Shown: one piece after another, positions 44,021 to 51,913 of the stretch
Layout: each line of letters opens with the position of its first letter
Position numbering within the stretch: the first letter of the stretch is position 1
Assembly (NCBI GenBank): GCA_017394835.1
Contig: JAFPXD010000069.1
Coordinates: 1 to 52,944 of the forward strand
Source: Clostridia bacterium
GTDB lineage: Bacteria; Bacillota; Clostridia; Christensenellales; CAG-138
Reading direction: 5' to 3'
Length of the DNA: 52,944 nt
Made by a program: the position numbers and the translations under genes
The notes under the pieces: model-generated
What the model was told of the DNA's origin: nothing
The model's input: only the letters and a program-made list of their open reading frames with translations
The model's database searches: none

Positions 44021-45237
44021 TTCAAGACCTCCTTATCGCAATACGCAAGCCTGCCGTTCGAAACCGTCGTCAGGCATCTGCCCGAAACGCGAACTCCCTC
44101 GAAGGGGGTCGCCCTTCCCATCGAAAGGAATCCCGCGGGGTCTATCGCATACCCGGCGGAAAGATCCCATACGCTCCAATCGCCGTTCGAAAGCCCGAGC
44201 CCGAAGCGTTCGCGGGGGGCTGTGACGAGAAGCTCCATGAGCCTGTCAAACGAGATGACGCCCGTCTTTACAAGATAGGTGTAAACGAGCGGGAACGCCG
44301 TTTCTATCCCGACCACTCCGAAGGGGCTTTTTTCGAGCCCGCGGGCCTTTTCCTCCGCGGAATGGGGCGCGTGATCGGTTGCGATCATATCTATCGTGCC
44401 ATCCGCAAGCGCTTCGAGGAGCGCAAGCCTGTCGCTCCTTGAACGCAGGGGCGGATTCATCTTGAAGCGCCCCGCCTCGCGCAGATCGTTTTCATCCAAA
44501 AGGAGGTAATGCGGCGCCGTCTCGCAGGTGACCGAAACGCCGCTCTTTTTCGCGTCGCGTATGAGCTCCGCGCTTTCACGGCAGGAGATATGGCAGACGT
44601 GATACTTCACGCCCGTTTCCTCCGCAAGCTTGAGATCGCGCTCTATGGGGCGCCACTCCGACTCGGAGCAGATGCCGCGGTGCCCGTGCGCCGCGGCGTA
44701 GCGCCCTTCGTGGATATAGCCGCCGTGAAGCAGGCTCTCATCCTCACAATGGGCGGCCAGCACCTTGCCCGCGGAAGCGCAGCGCGCCATCACCTCGCGC
44801 ATCAGCCCCATATCCTGCACGCCCCTGCCGTCATCCGAAAAGGCGACGACTTGCGGCGCCAGCCCCTCTATATCCGCGGGGGTCTTTCCCTTTTCGCCCA
44901 CCGTCAGCGCGCCGTAGGGGCGGACGGATATGACCGCATCGCGGCGGATGGCGGAAAGCTCCTCCTCAAGATGGGGGACGCTGTCCGGCACGGGATCCAG
45001 ATTGGGCATTGCGAACACTTCGGTATAGCCGCCGCGCGCCGCCGCGCGGGAGCCCGAGCCGATCGTTTCTTTATAACAAAAACCCGGCTCGCGGAAATGC
45101 ACGTGCACGTCGCAGAAGCCGGGAAGTATCACGAGAGGGGTCTCGCCCGAGGAAACGGGAACAATACCGCTGCCCGCGGGAATGACGGGCGCGAAATCAT
45201 GCTTCGTTTTGAACTTGAAAACGCTCGCTTTAAGCAT
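44017..45237 (-). CDS. pyrC: Dihydroorotase
   Basis: 406 residues from the ATG directly behind AAGGAGGCGGCCA. It closes carbamoyl aspartate to dihydroorotate. GFCDVHVHFREPGF is the zinc-binding start of the amidohydrolase barrel, YHVCHISCRESAELI and IATDHAPHSAEEK hold later metal ligands, and MNPPLRS is a class signature. It is first in the pyr operon, next to the attenuator leader. Confidence 0.96.
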   Translation of the reverse strand: MLKASVFKFKTKHDFAPVIPAGSGIVPVSSGETPLVILPGFCDVHVHFREPGFCYKETIGSGSRAAARGGYTEVFAMPNLDPVPDSVPHLEEELSAIRRDAVISVRPYGALTVGEKGKTPADIEGLAPQVVAFSDDGRGVQDMGLMREVMARCASAGKVLAAHCEDESLLHGGYIHEGRYAAAHGHRGICSESEWRPIERDLKLAEETGVKYHVCHISCRESAELIRDAKKSGVSVTCETAPHYLLLDENDLREAGRFKMNPPLRSRSDRLALLEALADGTIDMIATDHAPHSAEEKARGLEKSPFGVVGIETAFPLVYTYLVKTGVISFDRLMELLVTAPRERFGLGLSNGDWSVWDLSAGYAIDPAGFLSMGRATPFEGVRVSGRCLTTVSNGRLAYCDKEVLN

Positions 45238-45252
45238 TGGCCGCCTCCTTAT

Positions 45253-45369
45253 AATATAAAAGCTCCGCCGGTGGATCGGCGGAGCGATGCTCCACAAAAC
45301 CGCGGTATGCGCGCGCACACCGATCAGCTCGTCTTGCCGATATCCCGTATCGCCTTAAAGACCTGAAAT
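45253..45369 (-). promoter_or_regulatory. PyrR-like attenuator leader of the pyr operon
   Basis: The leader RNA begins near 45363 and at once forms a stem (45331–45362): GTCTT pairs with AAGAC, and within it CGATA–CGGGA–TATCG, with an unpaired TAAGG on the 5' side. This is the layout of a PyrR binding loop, whose hairpin loop is CNGNGA; here it is one base short. Downstream, GCTCCGCCG/CGGCGGAGC (45262–45285) is followed by TTTTATATT as a terminator just before the pyrC ribosome site. ATCGGC of the first stem can instead pair with GCCGAT of the terminator, which gives an antiterminator. No pyrR gene is in the window. Confidence 0.65.
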
Positions 45370-45398
45370 ATGATACCACAGCGGGGCGTGAATGTCAA
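45370..45398 (-). promoter_or_regulatory. Promoter of the pyr operon
   Basis: On the minus strand TTGACA, 17 bp ending in TGG, and TATCAT stand just before the attenuator leader. Confidence 0.8.
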
Positions 45399-45466
45399 AC
45401 AAAAATCGGGGGGTAAAATAATATAAAAAGGTAGTACCAACTCTTCACCGATGCGCGCAGGGCATA

Positions 45467-46285
45467 TCACCGTTCCCCTTCTTCGCCCCTCATCAGAAAA
45501 TGCAGCGCCTCCTTCTGCAGCTTGCCGTTGCCGGTGAAGTTCTTTCCCACGAGCAGGCGGGCGGGCTTGGTGCGGCCCTCGGCAAGGGCGTTTATATCGA
45601 ACGCCGCCTTTATCTCCTCCGGGGGCTCGACAGGCACGATATGCGCGTTGCGGGGACAGACGGCCTGGCAGACCTCGCAGCCCATGTGCGTGCGCTGGAC
45701 GGAATAGACCCATTCGGGATAATCCGCGCCGTCCATATAGTAGCGCATACATTTTTCGACCTCATAGCCCGCCTCGCCTATCGCGTGCGCGGGGCAGGCG
45801 TTTTCACAGGCGCGGCAGACGGCGCACAGCCCGTCTTCCTTCACGTGATATTCTTCCGGGGAAAAACCGTGCCCGTCTGCTTTGCCCAAAAGCATCGTTT
45901 GGAACACCACCCGCGTGCCGAAGCCCGGCAGGGCTATAAGGGAGTTCCTGCCTATAACTCCCACCCCGTACCTTTGAACGAGCGCCTTTACGGGCAGCTC
46001 GCACCTTTTGAGCCGCACGCCCGCCGCTTCGAGCTCGCGGGCAAGGGCCACGCACGCATGGTAGGAGGAATTGCTGTTGATATAATAGGAAGGGATCCGC
46101 GAATCCGCGGGATAGGGCGCGTAGCTCCAAACGAGCAGGAGCGAAACGCGCGCCCAAGGGTGCTCCTCCGTGTTCCACACTATATGGGGCTCATCCTCAT
46201 GGCGCGCAAAATCGGGCGGGGGCAGGAAGTATGCCTCCGCAAAGCCATGCGCTGCTGCAAGCCTTTTCAACTCCTCATTGTTCAT
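45467..46285 (-). CDS. QueG-like double [4Fe-4S] protein
   Basis: 272 residues. The C-terminal half has LCAVCRACENACP and then GCEVCQAVCPRN, eight or so cysteines for two [4Fe-4S] clusters in the epoxyqueuosine reductase order. The N-terminal half has VSLLLVWSYAPYPADSRIPSYY and YGVGVIGRNSLI, as in the cobalamin-binding part of QueG-like proteins. It is shorter than E. coli QueG (379 residues) and lacks the HEAT-like C-terminal extension. It may reduce epoxyqueuosine or belong to a related reductase group. Its ATG lies six bases past the -10 box, with no ribosome site. Confidence 0.8.
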   Translation of the reverse strand: MNNEELKRLAAAHGFAEAYFLPPPDFARHEDEPHIVWNTEEHPWARVSLLLVWSYAPYPADSRIPSYYINSNSSYHACVALARELEAAGVRLKRCELPVKALVQRYGVGVIGRNSLIALPGFGTRVVFQTMLLGKADGHGFSPEEYHVKEDGLCAVCRACENACPAHAIGEAGYEVEKCMRYYMDGADYPEWVYSVQRTHMGCEVCQAVCPRNAHIVPVEPPEEIKAAFDINALAEGRTKPARLLVGKNFTGNGKLQKEALHFLMRGEEGER

Positions 46286-46291
46286 ACCCCG

Positions 46292-46320
46292 ATTATAGCA
46301 ACCGCGGCGGCCGCAGTCAA
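46292..46320 (-). promoter_or_regulatory. Promoter of the QueG-like gene, leaderless arrangement
   Basis: On the minus strand TTGACT, 17 bp and TATAAT are followed by CGGGGT and then the ATG. Transcription would begin at the start codon itself. Confidence 0.75.
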
Positions 46321-46357
46321 TACGCCAAAATATATTGCAAATTCGGGAAAAGTGCGC

Positions 46358-46386
46358 TTGACAAGGGGCTCGAGGTGTGGTATTCT
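46358..46386 (+). promoter_or_regulatory. Promoter of rplJ-rplL
   Basis: TTGACA, 17 bp ending in TGG, and TATTCT stand about 190 bp before rplJ, leaving room for the L10 leader. Confidence 0.8.
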
Positions 46387-46392
46387 AATCCT

Positions 46393-46545
46393 TGGCAACA
46401 AAATATCCGCCGTAGACAGCAGGTGCGTTTCTCCACGGAGTCCGCTCAATATCCCGCCGAGGTGAAGATCATATAAACCGGGGGTATGCCCTCGGGAGCT
46501 TGAATTCTTCATTCCCCAGTCGCGTGCGGCAAGGGGATATTTTAT
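46393..46545 (+). ncRNA. Ribosomal protein L10 leader
   Basis: CCGTAGACAGCAGGTGCG and, after a spacer, TCCCGCCGAGGTG are the conserved blocks of the L10 leader of Bacillota, which binds the L10(L12)4 complex to repress its own operon. They are followed by a CCGGGGG/CCCTCGG stem. TCCCC pairs with GGGGA, then TATTTTATT, a weak terminator before the rplJ ribosome site. Confidence 0.88.
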
Positions 46546-46574
46546 TGTTAATCTGATAAGGAGGAAAATCCCAA

Positions 46575-47099
46575 ATGGCAAATGCTTCCATTATCGCCCG
46601 TAAGGAACAGCTGGTAAACGAGCTTACCGAGAAGCTGCAGAAGGCCCAGTCCGTCGTTATTTTCGACTATCGCGGACTCACCGTTGCAGAAGTCACCGAG
46701 CTCCGCTCCGCTATGCGCAAGGCAGGCAATGAGTACGTCGTCATTAAGAACTCGATGGTCGAGCGCGCCGCCGAAAAGGTCGGCATCGACGAATCCGTTA
46801 AGGAAATGCTCAAGGGCCCTTCCGCTTTTGCGATCGGCTATGAGGACGCCGTGTCCCCCGCCAAGATCCTTAAGGACACCGTTAAGAAGCTCAAGAAGTG
46901 CGAGATCAAGGGCGGTATCGTAAACGGCAAGGTAGCCGACGCCGCTGCTATCGACGCGCTGGCTGAGCTGCCCCCCAAGGAGGTACTCATCGCCCGTATG
47001 CTCGGCAGCATGATGTCCCCCATCAGCGGTCTTGCGATCGTTCTCGATCAGATCGCCAAGAAGAACGGCGGAGAGACCGCCGAAGCCCAGGCGGAGTGA
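46575..47099 (+). CDS. rplJ: 50S ribosomal protein L10
   Basis: 174 residues. It anchors L7/L12 dimers in the ribosomal stalk. The start (ANASIIARKEQLVNELTEKL) and VVIFDYRGLTVAEVTELR are typical, and the Ala-rich C-terminal helix binds L12. The ribosome site AAGGAGG is nine bases before the ATG. Codon use here is dominated by favoured codons, as expected for a highly expressed gene. Confidence 0.98.
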   Translation: MANASIIARKEQLVNELTEKLQKAQSVVIFDYRGLTVAEVTELRSAMRKAGNEYVVIKNSMVERAAEKVGIDESVKEMLKGPSAFAIGYEDAVSPAKILKDTVKKLKKCEIKGGIVNGKVADAAAIDALAELPPKEVLIARMLGSMMSPISGLAIVLDQIAKKNGGETAEAQAE

Positions 47100-47172
47100 T
47101 CTCCGCATAAAGACCGGGGCGCGGCCCCAAATCAACACAAAAATCATCTAATTTTATCAGGAGGAAATCACA

Positions 47173-47544
47173 ATGTTTAACAAGGAGCAGTTTATTGCCG
47201 ACGTTAAGGCTATGACCGTTCTCGAGCTCAACGAGCTCGTTAAGGCCCTCGAAGAGGAGTTCGGCGTTTCCGCCGCCGCGACCGCCGTTGCCGTTGCCGG
47301 CCCCGCCGCCGCCGCTGAGGAAGTTGAAGAGAAGACCGAGTTCGACGTAGTTCTCAAGAGCTTCGGCGCTGAGAAGATCAAGGTCATCAAGGTTGCCCGT
47401 GAGCAGCTGGGTCTCGGCCTCAAGGAGGCTAAGGACATCGTTGACGGCGCTCCCAGCACCCTCAAGGAAGGCGTCTCCAAGGAAGAAGCCGAGAAGATCG
47501 CCGAGGCTTTCAAGGCCGCCGGCGCCGAGATCGAGATCAAGTAA
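47173..47544 (+). CDS. rplL: 50S ribosomal protein L7/L12
   Basis: 123 residues: N-terminal dimer helices ([20 protein letters not shown]), an Ala-rich hinge (AAAEEVEE), and the C-terminal domain ([36 protein letters not shown]) that recruits translation factors. It follows rplJ by 73 bp behind CAGGAGGAAATCAC. Confidence 0.98.
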   Translation: MFNKEQFIADVKAMTVLELNELVKALEEEFGVSAAATAVAVAGPAAAAEEVEEKTEFDVVLKSFGAEKIKVIKVAREQLGLGLKEAKDIVDGAPSTLKEGVSKEEAEKIAEAFKAAGAEIEIK

Positions 47545-47561
47545 AAGATTTGCTCTATACC

Positions 47562-47589
47562 ATCAAAGGGGCGTCAACACCCCTTTGAT
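47562..47589 (+). terminator. Terminator after rplL
   Basis: ATCAAAGGGG and CCCCTTTGAT enclose an 8-nt loop, followed by ATATGGTTG. It marks the end of the ribosomal operon and the edge of the AT-rich island. Confidence 0.7.
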
Positions 47590-47641
47590 ATATGGTTGTA
47601 CGTACGCGTAAAATATATTATTTGAATTTTGACTCAAATTG

Positions 47642-47670
47642 TTGAACCTTACGCATACTTATGGTATAAT
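47642..47670 (+). promoter_or_regulatory. Promoter of the 66-residue ORF
   Basis: TTGAAC, 17 bp ending in TGG, and TATAAT stand 33 bp before the start codon. Confidence 0.75.
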
Positions 47671-47703
47671 CTTTTAAGCCTTTATTTTGAAAAGGAGGGC
47701 TCT

Positions 47704-47904
47704 ATGACAATCAAAGAGAAGTCGACCGGTGTATCGAAGAAGCGTTGCGCATTCTTTTCTCTGGCAGAAACCAAGTATTACTGCCCTGAAAAACATGCAA
47801 AATCTTCTTTTGCCGGAGAGATCAAAGACGGTTCTTCTACGGGATCTCCTTTCGTGTTTTCCAAAGAGTTCAGAAAGGCCATCGACGATCTTTTCAAAGA
47901 CTAA
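47704..47904 (+). CDS. Small protein of 66 residues, unknown
   Basis: It starts at an ATG seven bases after a strong AGGAGGG site. The protein is charged and soluble, with two cysteines in RCAFFSLAETKYYCPEKH and a basic/acidic tail (KEFRKAIDDLFKD). I do not recognise it. It has its own promoter and is followed at once by a long hairpin, so it is a real unit, either a small regulator or a leader gene for the two large genes beyond the hairpin. Its base composition (about 45% GC) is between that of the host and that of the island. Confidence 0.65.
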   Translation: MTIKEKSTGVSKKRCAFFSLAETKYYCPEKHAKSSFAGEIKDGSSTGSPFVFSKEFRKAIDDLFKD

Positions 47905-47910
47905 TGAAAA

Positions 47911-47958
47911 AGGGGTTGCTATTTGCAAATGGCATTCATTCGCAAATAGCAACCCTTT
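47911..47958. terminator. Long hairpin between the small ORF and the membrane-protein gene
   Basis: GGTTGCTATTTGC pairs with GCAAATAGCAACC (13 bp, extended by AGGG/CCTT) around a 15-nt loop. No good T run follows (CTTTAGTATT), so termination may be partial. I see no promoter between it and the next gene, which starts 24 bp on. The next gene probably depends on read-through, making this a possible attenuator. Confidence 0.55.
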
Positions 47959-47981
47959 AGTATTGGTTGGTTTTATACAGA

Positions 47982-49364
47982 ATGAGATCTGTCCGACAAC
48001 TCATAATTATTTTGCTGCTAATCGGTTTCCTATTGAGCAGTTCCCCCTCCTTTGCAGCATCAATAGCTTTTGACACCTCTTCTTCGGGAACAGGTAGCGG
48101 TTCTGCCTCTTCCGGAGCAAGTGTCGTCGTATCGTTTTGGGACAGAATCACAATCCGTGCAAAAGCGTTTCTTGCTCATGTAATAGATTGGATTGAGTCA
48201 AGCCATGCAACATTGTTAGATGTCACGGGAAAATTAATTACCATGGTTCTCGGTTACTTTGTGGTTATGTTTCAATTCAAGCGCGATACACGTGGTCGAA
48301 GCTTTCAGCACGATGATCATCTTGAACTGTTTTACCTTCGAAAGTTGCTTTGTAATGAGTACAAGGTATGTATAAAAACAGGCTCTGTTAACAATTCTTC
48401 TGGCCATTGCATTCATTTTCATCCGTATCATCGTTTATACATTGGTCAACTACCCGCGCCAATGTATTTGCCATATCTGTTGTATTGTGGATACCTTGTT
48501 GCAATGATAATACGAATACCTCTTTTTACCTTTTTTTGGTTTTCATTTTCTCTCTTTTTCAGCAGCATATATATAATAAAAGTGCTTGGCATCTCTTATT
48601 CCAAGCGTCCTCTTTTGCAGGTCTCACTACGATTAACTACAATAGCATATAGGCTCTCGTTATACTATCCAGATAACGAACTTTATGCTCGAATTGTATC
48701 CAGAATTATCATTCTTGTATCCGAGAATGAATGGGTTAAACATGAGGACATAGACAAGCTTTTTTCTGCTGTGTCACAAAAAACGAACTCCACAGAACAG
48801 TTCGCAAAAAACGGATCGATGTTTGATCTTGATATTAACAAGCCCCTGTCTCAGCTAATTCCCACATTGATCTTCTATGAAAGTTTGTTCACCGCTTATT
48901 GCATTGCATTTGCGCGCAGCAATCATCCTCGCACCGACTGCAACACTGTCCACAAACATTTAACTCAGTTAGACAGCTTTGGCTCCAACGCCATGCCATT
49001 GATTTCTTTATACTCCAGAACATTAATTTGGCTGATGGCATGTCAGCACATTCAAAAAATAGATGCCTCTTCTTTTCATGTGTCCCCAGAGAACTTAAAA
49101 AGGCAGGAGCGTTCTCTGTGCTACTGGATGATTGATTATTGTAAAAAAAACGAGGAGCTCTTAGGCGTCAGCTTCGAAACAATCAACAACACAATGTGCT
49201 CCTTGCACGATAAATACTGCAATTCAAATAACGACGTCGCATTTGTAGAGGTTGATTCCGAGGATTCTAAAATCGGCGCGGAATGGAAGGCTTTCTTTAA
49301 TCTCGTATCGCAAATGATGGATGAGTGCATTGAATACAACTACAACTATGAGAGGTTAATATGA
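47982..49364 (+). CDS. Membrane protein of the AT-rich island, unknown family
   Basis: 460 residues from the ATG; a TTG five codons earlier is possible, and neither has a clear ribosome site. Residues 1–25 look like a signal peptide (LIIILLLIGFLLSSSPSFA), followed by a Gly/Ser stretch (SSSGTGSGSASSG). A short hydrophobic segment (LITMVLGYFVVMFQF, about 90–105) and a strong pair of helices (MYLPYLLYCGYLVAMIIRIPLFTFFWFSFSLFF, about 165–210) put the protein in the membrane. The C-terminal 250 residues are soluble and helical. Its stop codon overlaps the metallopeptidase start (ATGA), so the two are translated together. I recognise no family. Codons favour A/T, unlike the neighbours. Confidence 0.75.
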   Translation: MRSVRQLIIILLLIGFLLSSSPSFAASIAFDTSSSGTGSGSASSGASVVVSFWDRITIRAKAFLAHVIDWIESSHATLLDVTGKLITMVLGYFVVMFQFKRDTRGRSFQHDDHLELFYLRKLLCNEYKVCIKTGSVNNSSGHCIHFHPYHRLYIGQLPAPMYLPYLLYCGYLVAMIIRIPLFTFFWFSFSLFFSSIYIIKVLGISYSKRPLLQVSLRLTTIAYRLSLYYPDNELYARIVSRIIILVSENEWVKHEDIDKLFSAVSQKTNSTEQFAKNGSMFDLDINKPLSQLIPTLIFYESLFTAYCIAFARSNHPRTDCNTVHKHLTQLDSFGSNAMPLISLYSRTLIWLMACQHIQKIDASSFHVSPENLKRQERSLCYWMIDYCKKNEELLGVSFETINNTMCSLHDKYCNSNNDVAFVEVDSEDSKIGAEWKAFFNLVSQMMDECIEYNYNYERLI

Positions 49365-51835
49365 TTCTTGATTATAGTAAGCATGATTTGATTATCAGTC
49401 TAAAAACCGGTCCCCTGGCCGTTCCCGATAATAACGATCCATGCAATAGTTATATTGCCCTTGGACATTTTGATTCAGCAACCATTAGTATTGCTGACGA
49501 TAATGCATTTACTCGTTTTCAAAACAGTAATGGCGAAAACGGAGCTCAGAACAATTATCTGATACATTATCCCAATAATATTTCAAAACCAAGATATTAT
49601 CCTTTTCGTTTTTTGATGTCTATCGCTATTAATTCTGCAATCGCCGATGGAAAGGATTTATCTTGTATCGCCGATGTTCTTCACAAGCAGCTTCTTGCAC
49701 GTATAGGTGATGATATTTGTTGGAGTATATATTTCCCGATTGCCAGAGGTGATATCTCTATTATCTTATCCGGAAATGACTTTGTAAAAGCAACCGATTA
49801 CCTTTACAAGTTCGTTCACAACAACAACCGTATTCTCTATAGTTATACTATACCGCTTATAAGCTGGGAATGGATACGTTCCAACAAAGCCCCTAGCGCC
49901 ACAGAAATCAGTGATACCTTTGTCAGAACAAGAGCTACTGTTAAGCATTATGATACGTTGTTTAATTTTGCCAATGGAATTGGCCTTCCACGACAAGAGA
50001 AAGTCTCTTTTGGAACCGATGATGTCTTTATTGATTGGGGACAGTATAGCGAGGCGAAAATAAAGCAATATTACACAGCTTTGCTTAATTTAGAAGGTAG
50101 CCTTAATCAGTTATATAAAAAATCTGCTTATTCTACTGAGTTGGAGATTTCAAAAACCCCTTCCGAGATTAATGAAGATATAGAAAAAAGAACTGCTGGT
50201 CCCGTTTATGAGATTCCTACAAGCGGAGATAAAATCAACAAAAGCAAAGAACTTATAAACAAAGTATTCTCCCGAGTGTATTTATGTAACGATACCGTAG
50301 TAGAATCTCTTAAAAGGTTATTCCTTTCCCAGTTATTTGCATTATATCGTATAGCCGATTTGGGTTTTTTCACGACTCTTGCAACCAGTTTTGGCAATGC
50401 AATGGATTCCTTCTTAGAAACTGTTCAAACAATTGAAAACCACCCTTCATATAAAAAGGGCACTAAGCTTCACAATCTTATTATTGCGGATTCATATAGT
50501 TTCATCAAACACTTTGACAATGCGCTACAAGGATATCTTAATTCCGATAGGCAGTTTCTTGAATTTCCTGGCCATCATGTCTCCATATATGATTTGCCTG
50601 TAAAGTTAGGCACATTATATGTTAATTTCATTAATAAAGCCGTTGCCGTATTCGAAAAGAGCTCCTTGTCGAAAGTGTCTTTTCTCTTGTGCCCGGAGCC
50701 TTCCTATGCTGAAGGTCCGCATTCGGAGTTCCTTCTTTCCGGAAGTTACTCTTCCGGCGATAAAACAAAGCCTCATCCCGGTATTTGTGTAATAGCAACA
50801 CCTGCAGATTCCCTGTTTAATCCAAAGGACTTGTTGTTGGTTCTTGCCCACGAAGTTGCACATTTTGTCAATCGTGATCTTCGTGCGCCAGAAAAACGCA
50901 ACAAGTTGATCTACGATTTGAATTTCGCTGAGTTTAAAGATAAGCTTCTTTTAGCTATTGATCGGCATTTGACCCGTGTCGAGGTCTGTGACCCACTTAT
51001 GCATCAGGAATGGTTAAAAGAAAAAAATAATTTTTATTCTTCTATTGCTGAAATCTTTCCGAAGTTGAATAACATCTTTGAAGGGGCCCTTAATCATAAT
51101 ACAGCAGGCCTGTCTTCCGTTAGTTTTAGTGACCTTCGCGTTAATATAGATAATCTGTTTGATAGTAAGAATCAGTATTTTCATGGTTTAGTATCGAAGG
51201 TAAAAAAGAATTATTCCGCTTTCCTCAAAAAGCTCCCTGTAAGCGTTCGTTTTCAGTATGAGAACCTTAACGGAAGCATCGAAACTGAGTTGGAAGCTGC
51301 TCATGCATATTATATAAACAGTTCCCGGGAAATAGATTATTTATTAAAAGAATGCGTTGCCGACGTCCTTTCTATCCAGCTATTAAGCGATTCTATAGCG
51401 TTTGATAACTATCGCCAGCTTCTCAGGGAGGAAATCGACAAGGAACAAAGTTTCTTTGAAGAATTACACCAAAGTTCCCCTGAACAAGAAATTCAGACGT
51501 CCTCCAACCACGAAACAACAATCGAGGATGTTAACAAAAGTGGATTGCAAATGCTTCGTTTGTATCTCATTGAGAAGGTTTTTTCAAAGAATCTTTCGTA
51601 TATGTTAAATAGCTATAAAGATCCCTTCAATGACTGCTATGAGGGTTTCAATAGGGATTCTCGCATTTTTATCAGTAAAGAAACCCTCGCTAGCATCTTG
51701 GAGTACTTGAAACATGTAAAGAATGGTTTTTCTTGCAACAATGACAACGATGCCAGAAAAATGTATTCTGATATTTCAAAGGCTCAATCCGGCAATGGCA
51801 TCGACACTTCCGTGCTTGTTAAGTATATGCTATAA
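49361..51835 (+). CDS. Large HExxH (gluzincin-type) metallopeptidase of the AT-rich island
   Basis: 824 residues, no signal peptide or membrane helix. LLLVLAHEVAHFVNRDLR gives the zinc motif His497-Glu498-x-x-His501. LLKECVADVLSIQ gives Glu664 in ExxxD, the third ligand pattern of gluzincins. The gap of about 160 residues between them is long. The first 170 residues contain two similar blocks, SYIALGHFDSATISIADD and SIYFPIARGDISIILSGND, which may be small alpha/beta sensor repeats; this is inference. The middle (250–480) is helical. It shares ATGA with the membrane-protein gene. The pairing, foreign base composition and lack of a known family suggest a conflict or signalling protease. The enzyme class is well supported; the role is not. 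Confidence 0.8.
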   Translation: MILDYSKHDLIISLKTGPLAVPDNNDPCNSYIALGHFDSATISIADDNAFTRFQNSNGENGAQNNYLIHYPNNISKPRYYPFRFLMSIAINSAIADGKDLSCIADVLHKQLLARIGDDICWSIYFPIARGDISIILSGNDFVKATDYLYKFVHNNNRILYSYTIPLISWEWIRSNKAPSATEISDTFVRTRATVKHYDTLFNFANGIGLPRQEKVSFGTDDVFIDWGQYSEAKIKQYYTALLNLEGSLNQLYKKSAYSTELEISKTPSEINEDIEKRTAGPVYEIPTSGDKINKSKELINKVFSRVYLCNDTVVESLKRLFLSQLFALYRIADLGFFTTLATSFGNAMDSFLETVQTIENHPSYKKGTKLHNLIIADSYSFIKHFDNALQGYLNSDRQFLEFPGHHVSIYDLPVKLGTLYVNFINKAVAVFEKSSLSKVSFLLCPEPSYAEGPHSEFLLSGSYSSGDKTKPHPGICVIATPADSLFNPKDLLLVLAHEVAHFVNRDLRAPEKRNKLIYDLNFAEFKDKLLLAIDRHLTRVEVCDPLMHQEWLKEKNNFYSSIAEIFPKLNNIFEGALNHNTAGLSSVSFSDLRVNIDNLFDSKNQYFHGLVSKVKKNYSAFLKKLPVSVRFQYENLNGSIETELEAAHAYYINSSREIDYLLKECVADVLSIQLLSDSIAFDNYRQLLREEIDKEQSFFEELHQSSPEQEIQTSSNHETTIEDVNKSGLQMLRLYLIEKVFSKNLSYMLNSYKDPFNDCYEGFNRDSRIFISKETLASILEYLKHVKNGFSCNNDNDARKMYSDISKAQSGNGIDTSVLVKYML

Positions 51836-51858
51836 TGCTTCTTGTGCGGGTTGATTTC

Positions 51859-51887
51859 TTGGCAAGAATAGACCTCGCGATTATTAT
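51859..51887 (+). promoter_or_regulatory. Promoter of the DUF4854-like lipoprotein
   Basis: TTGGCA, 17 bp and TATTAT lie 26 bp before the start codon, past the end of the AT-rich island. Confidence 0.65.
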
Positions 51888-51913
51888 TCCTTAATCAAGA
51901 AAGGATTTGTATT

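Noticed and set aside
46575..47099. A minus-strand frame (46548–47147) opposite rplJ
   Set aside because: It is the antisense of a clear ribosomal protein gene.
47957..48151. A minus-strand 64-codon frame at the start of the island membrane protein, considered as an antitoxin-like gene
   Set aside because: It lacks a promoter and ribosome site and overlaps the signal-peptide region of the plus-strand gene.
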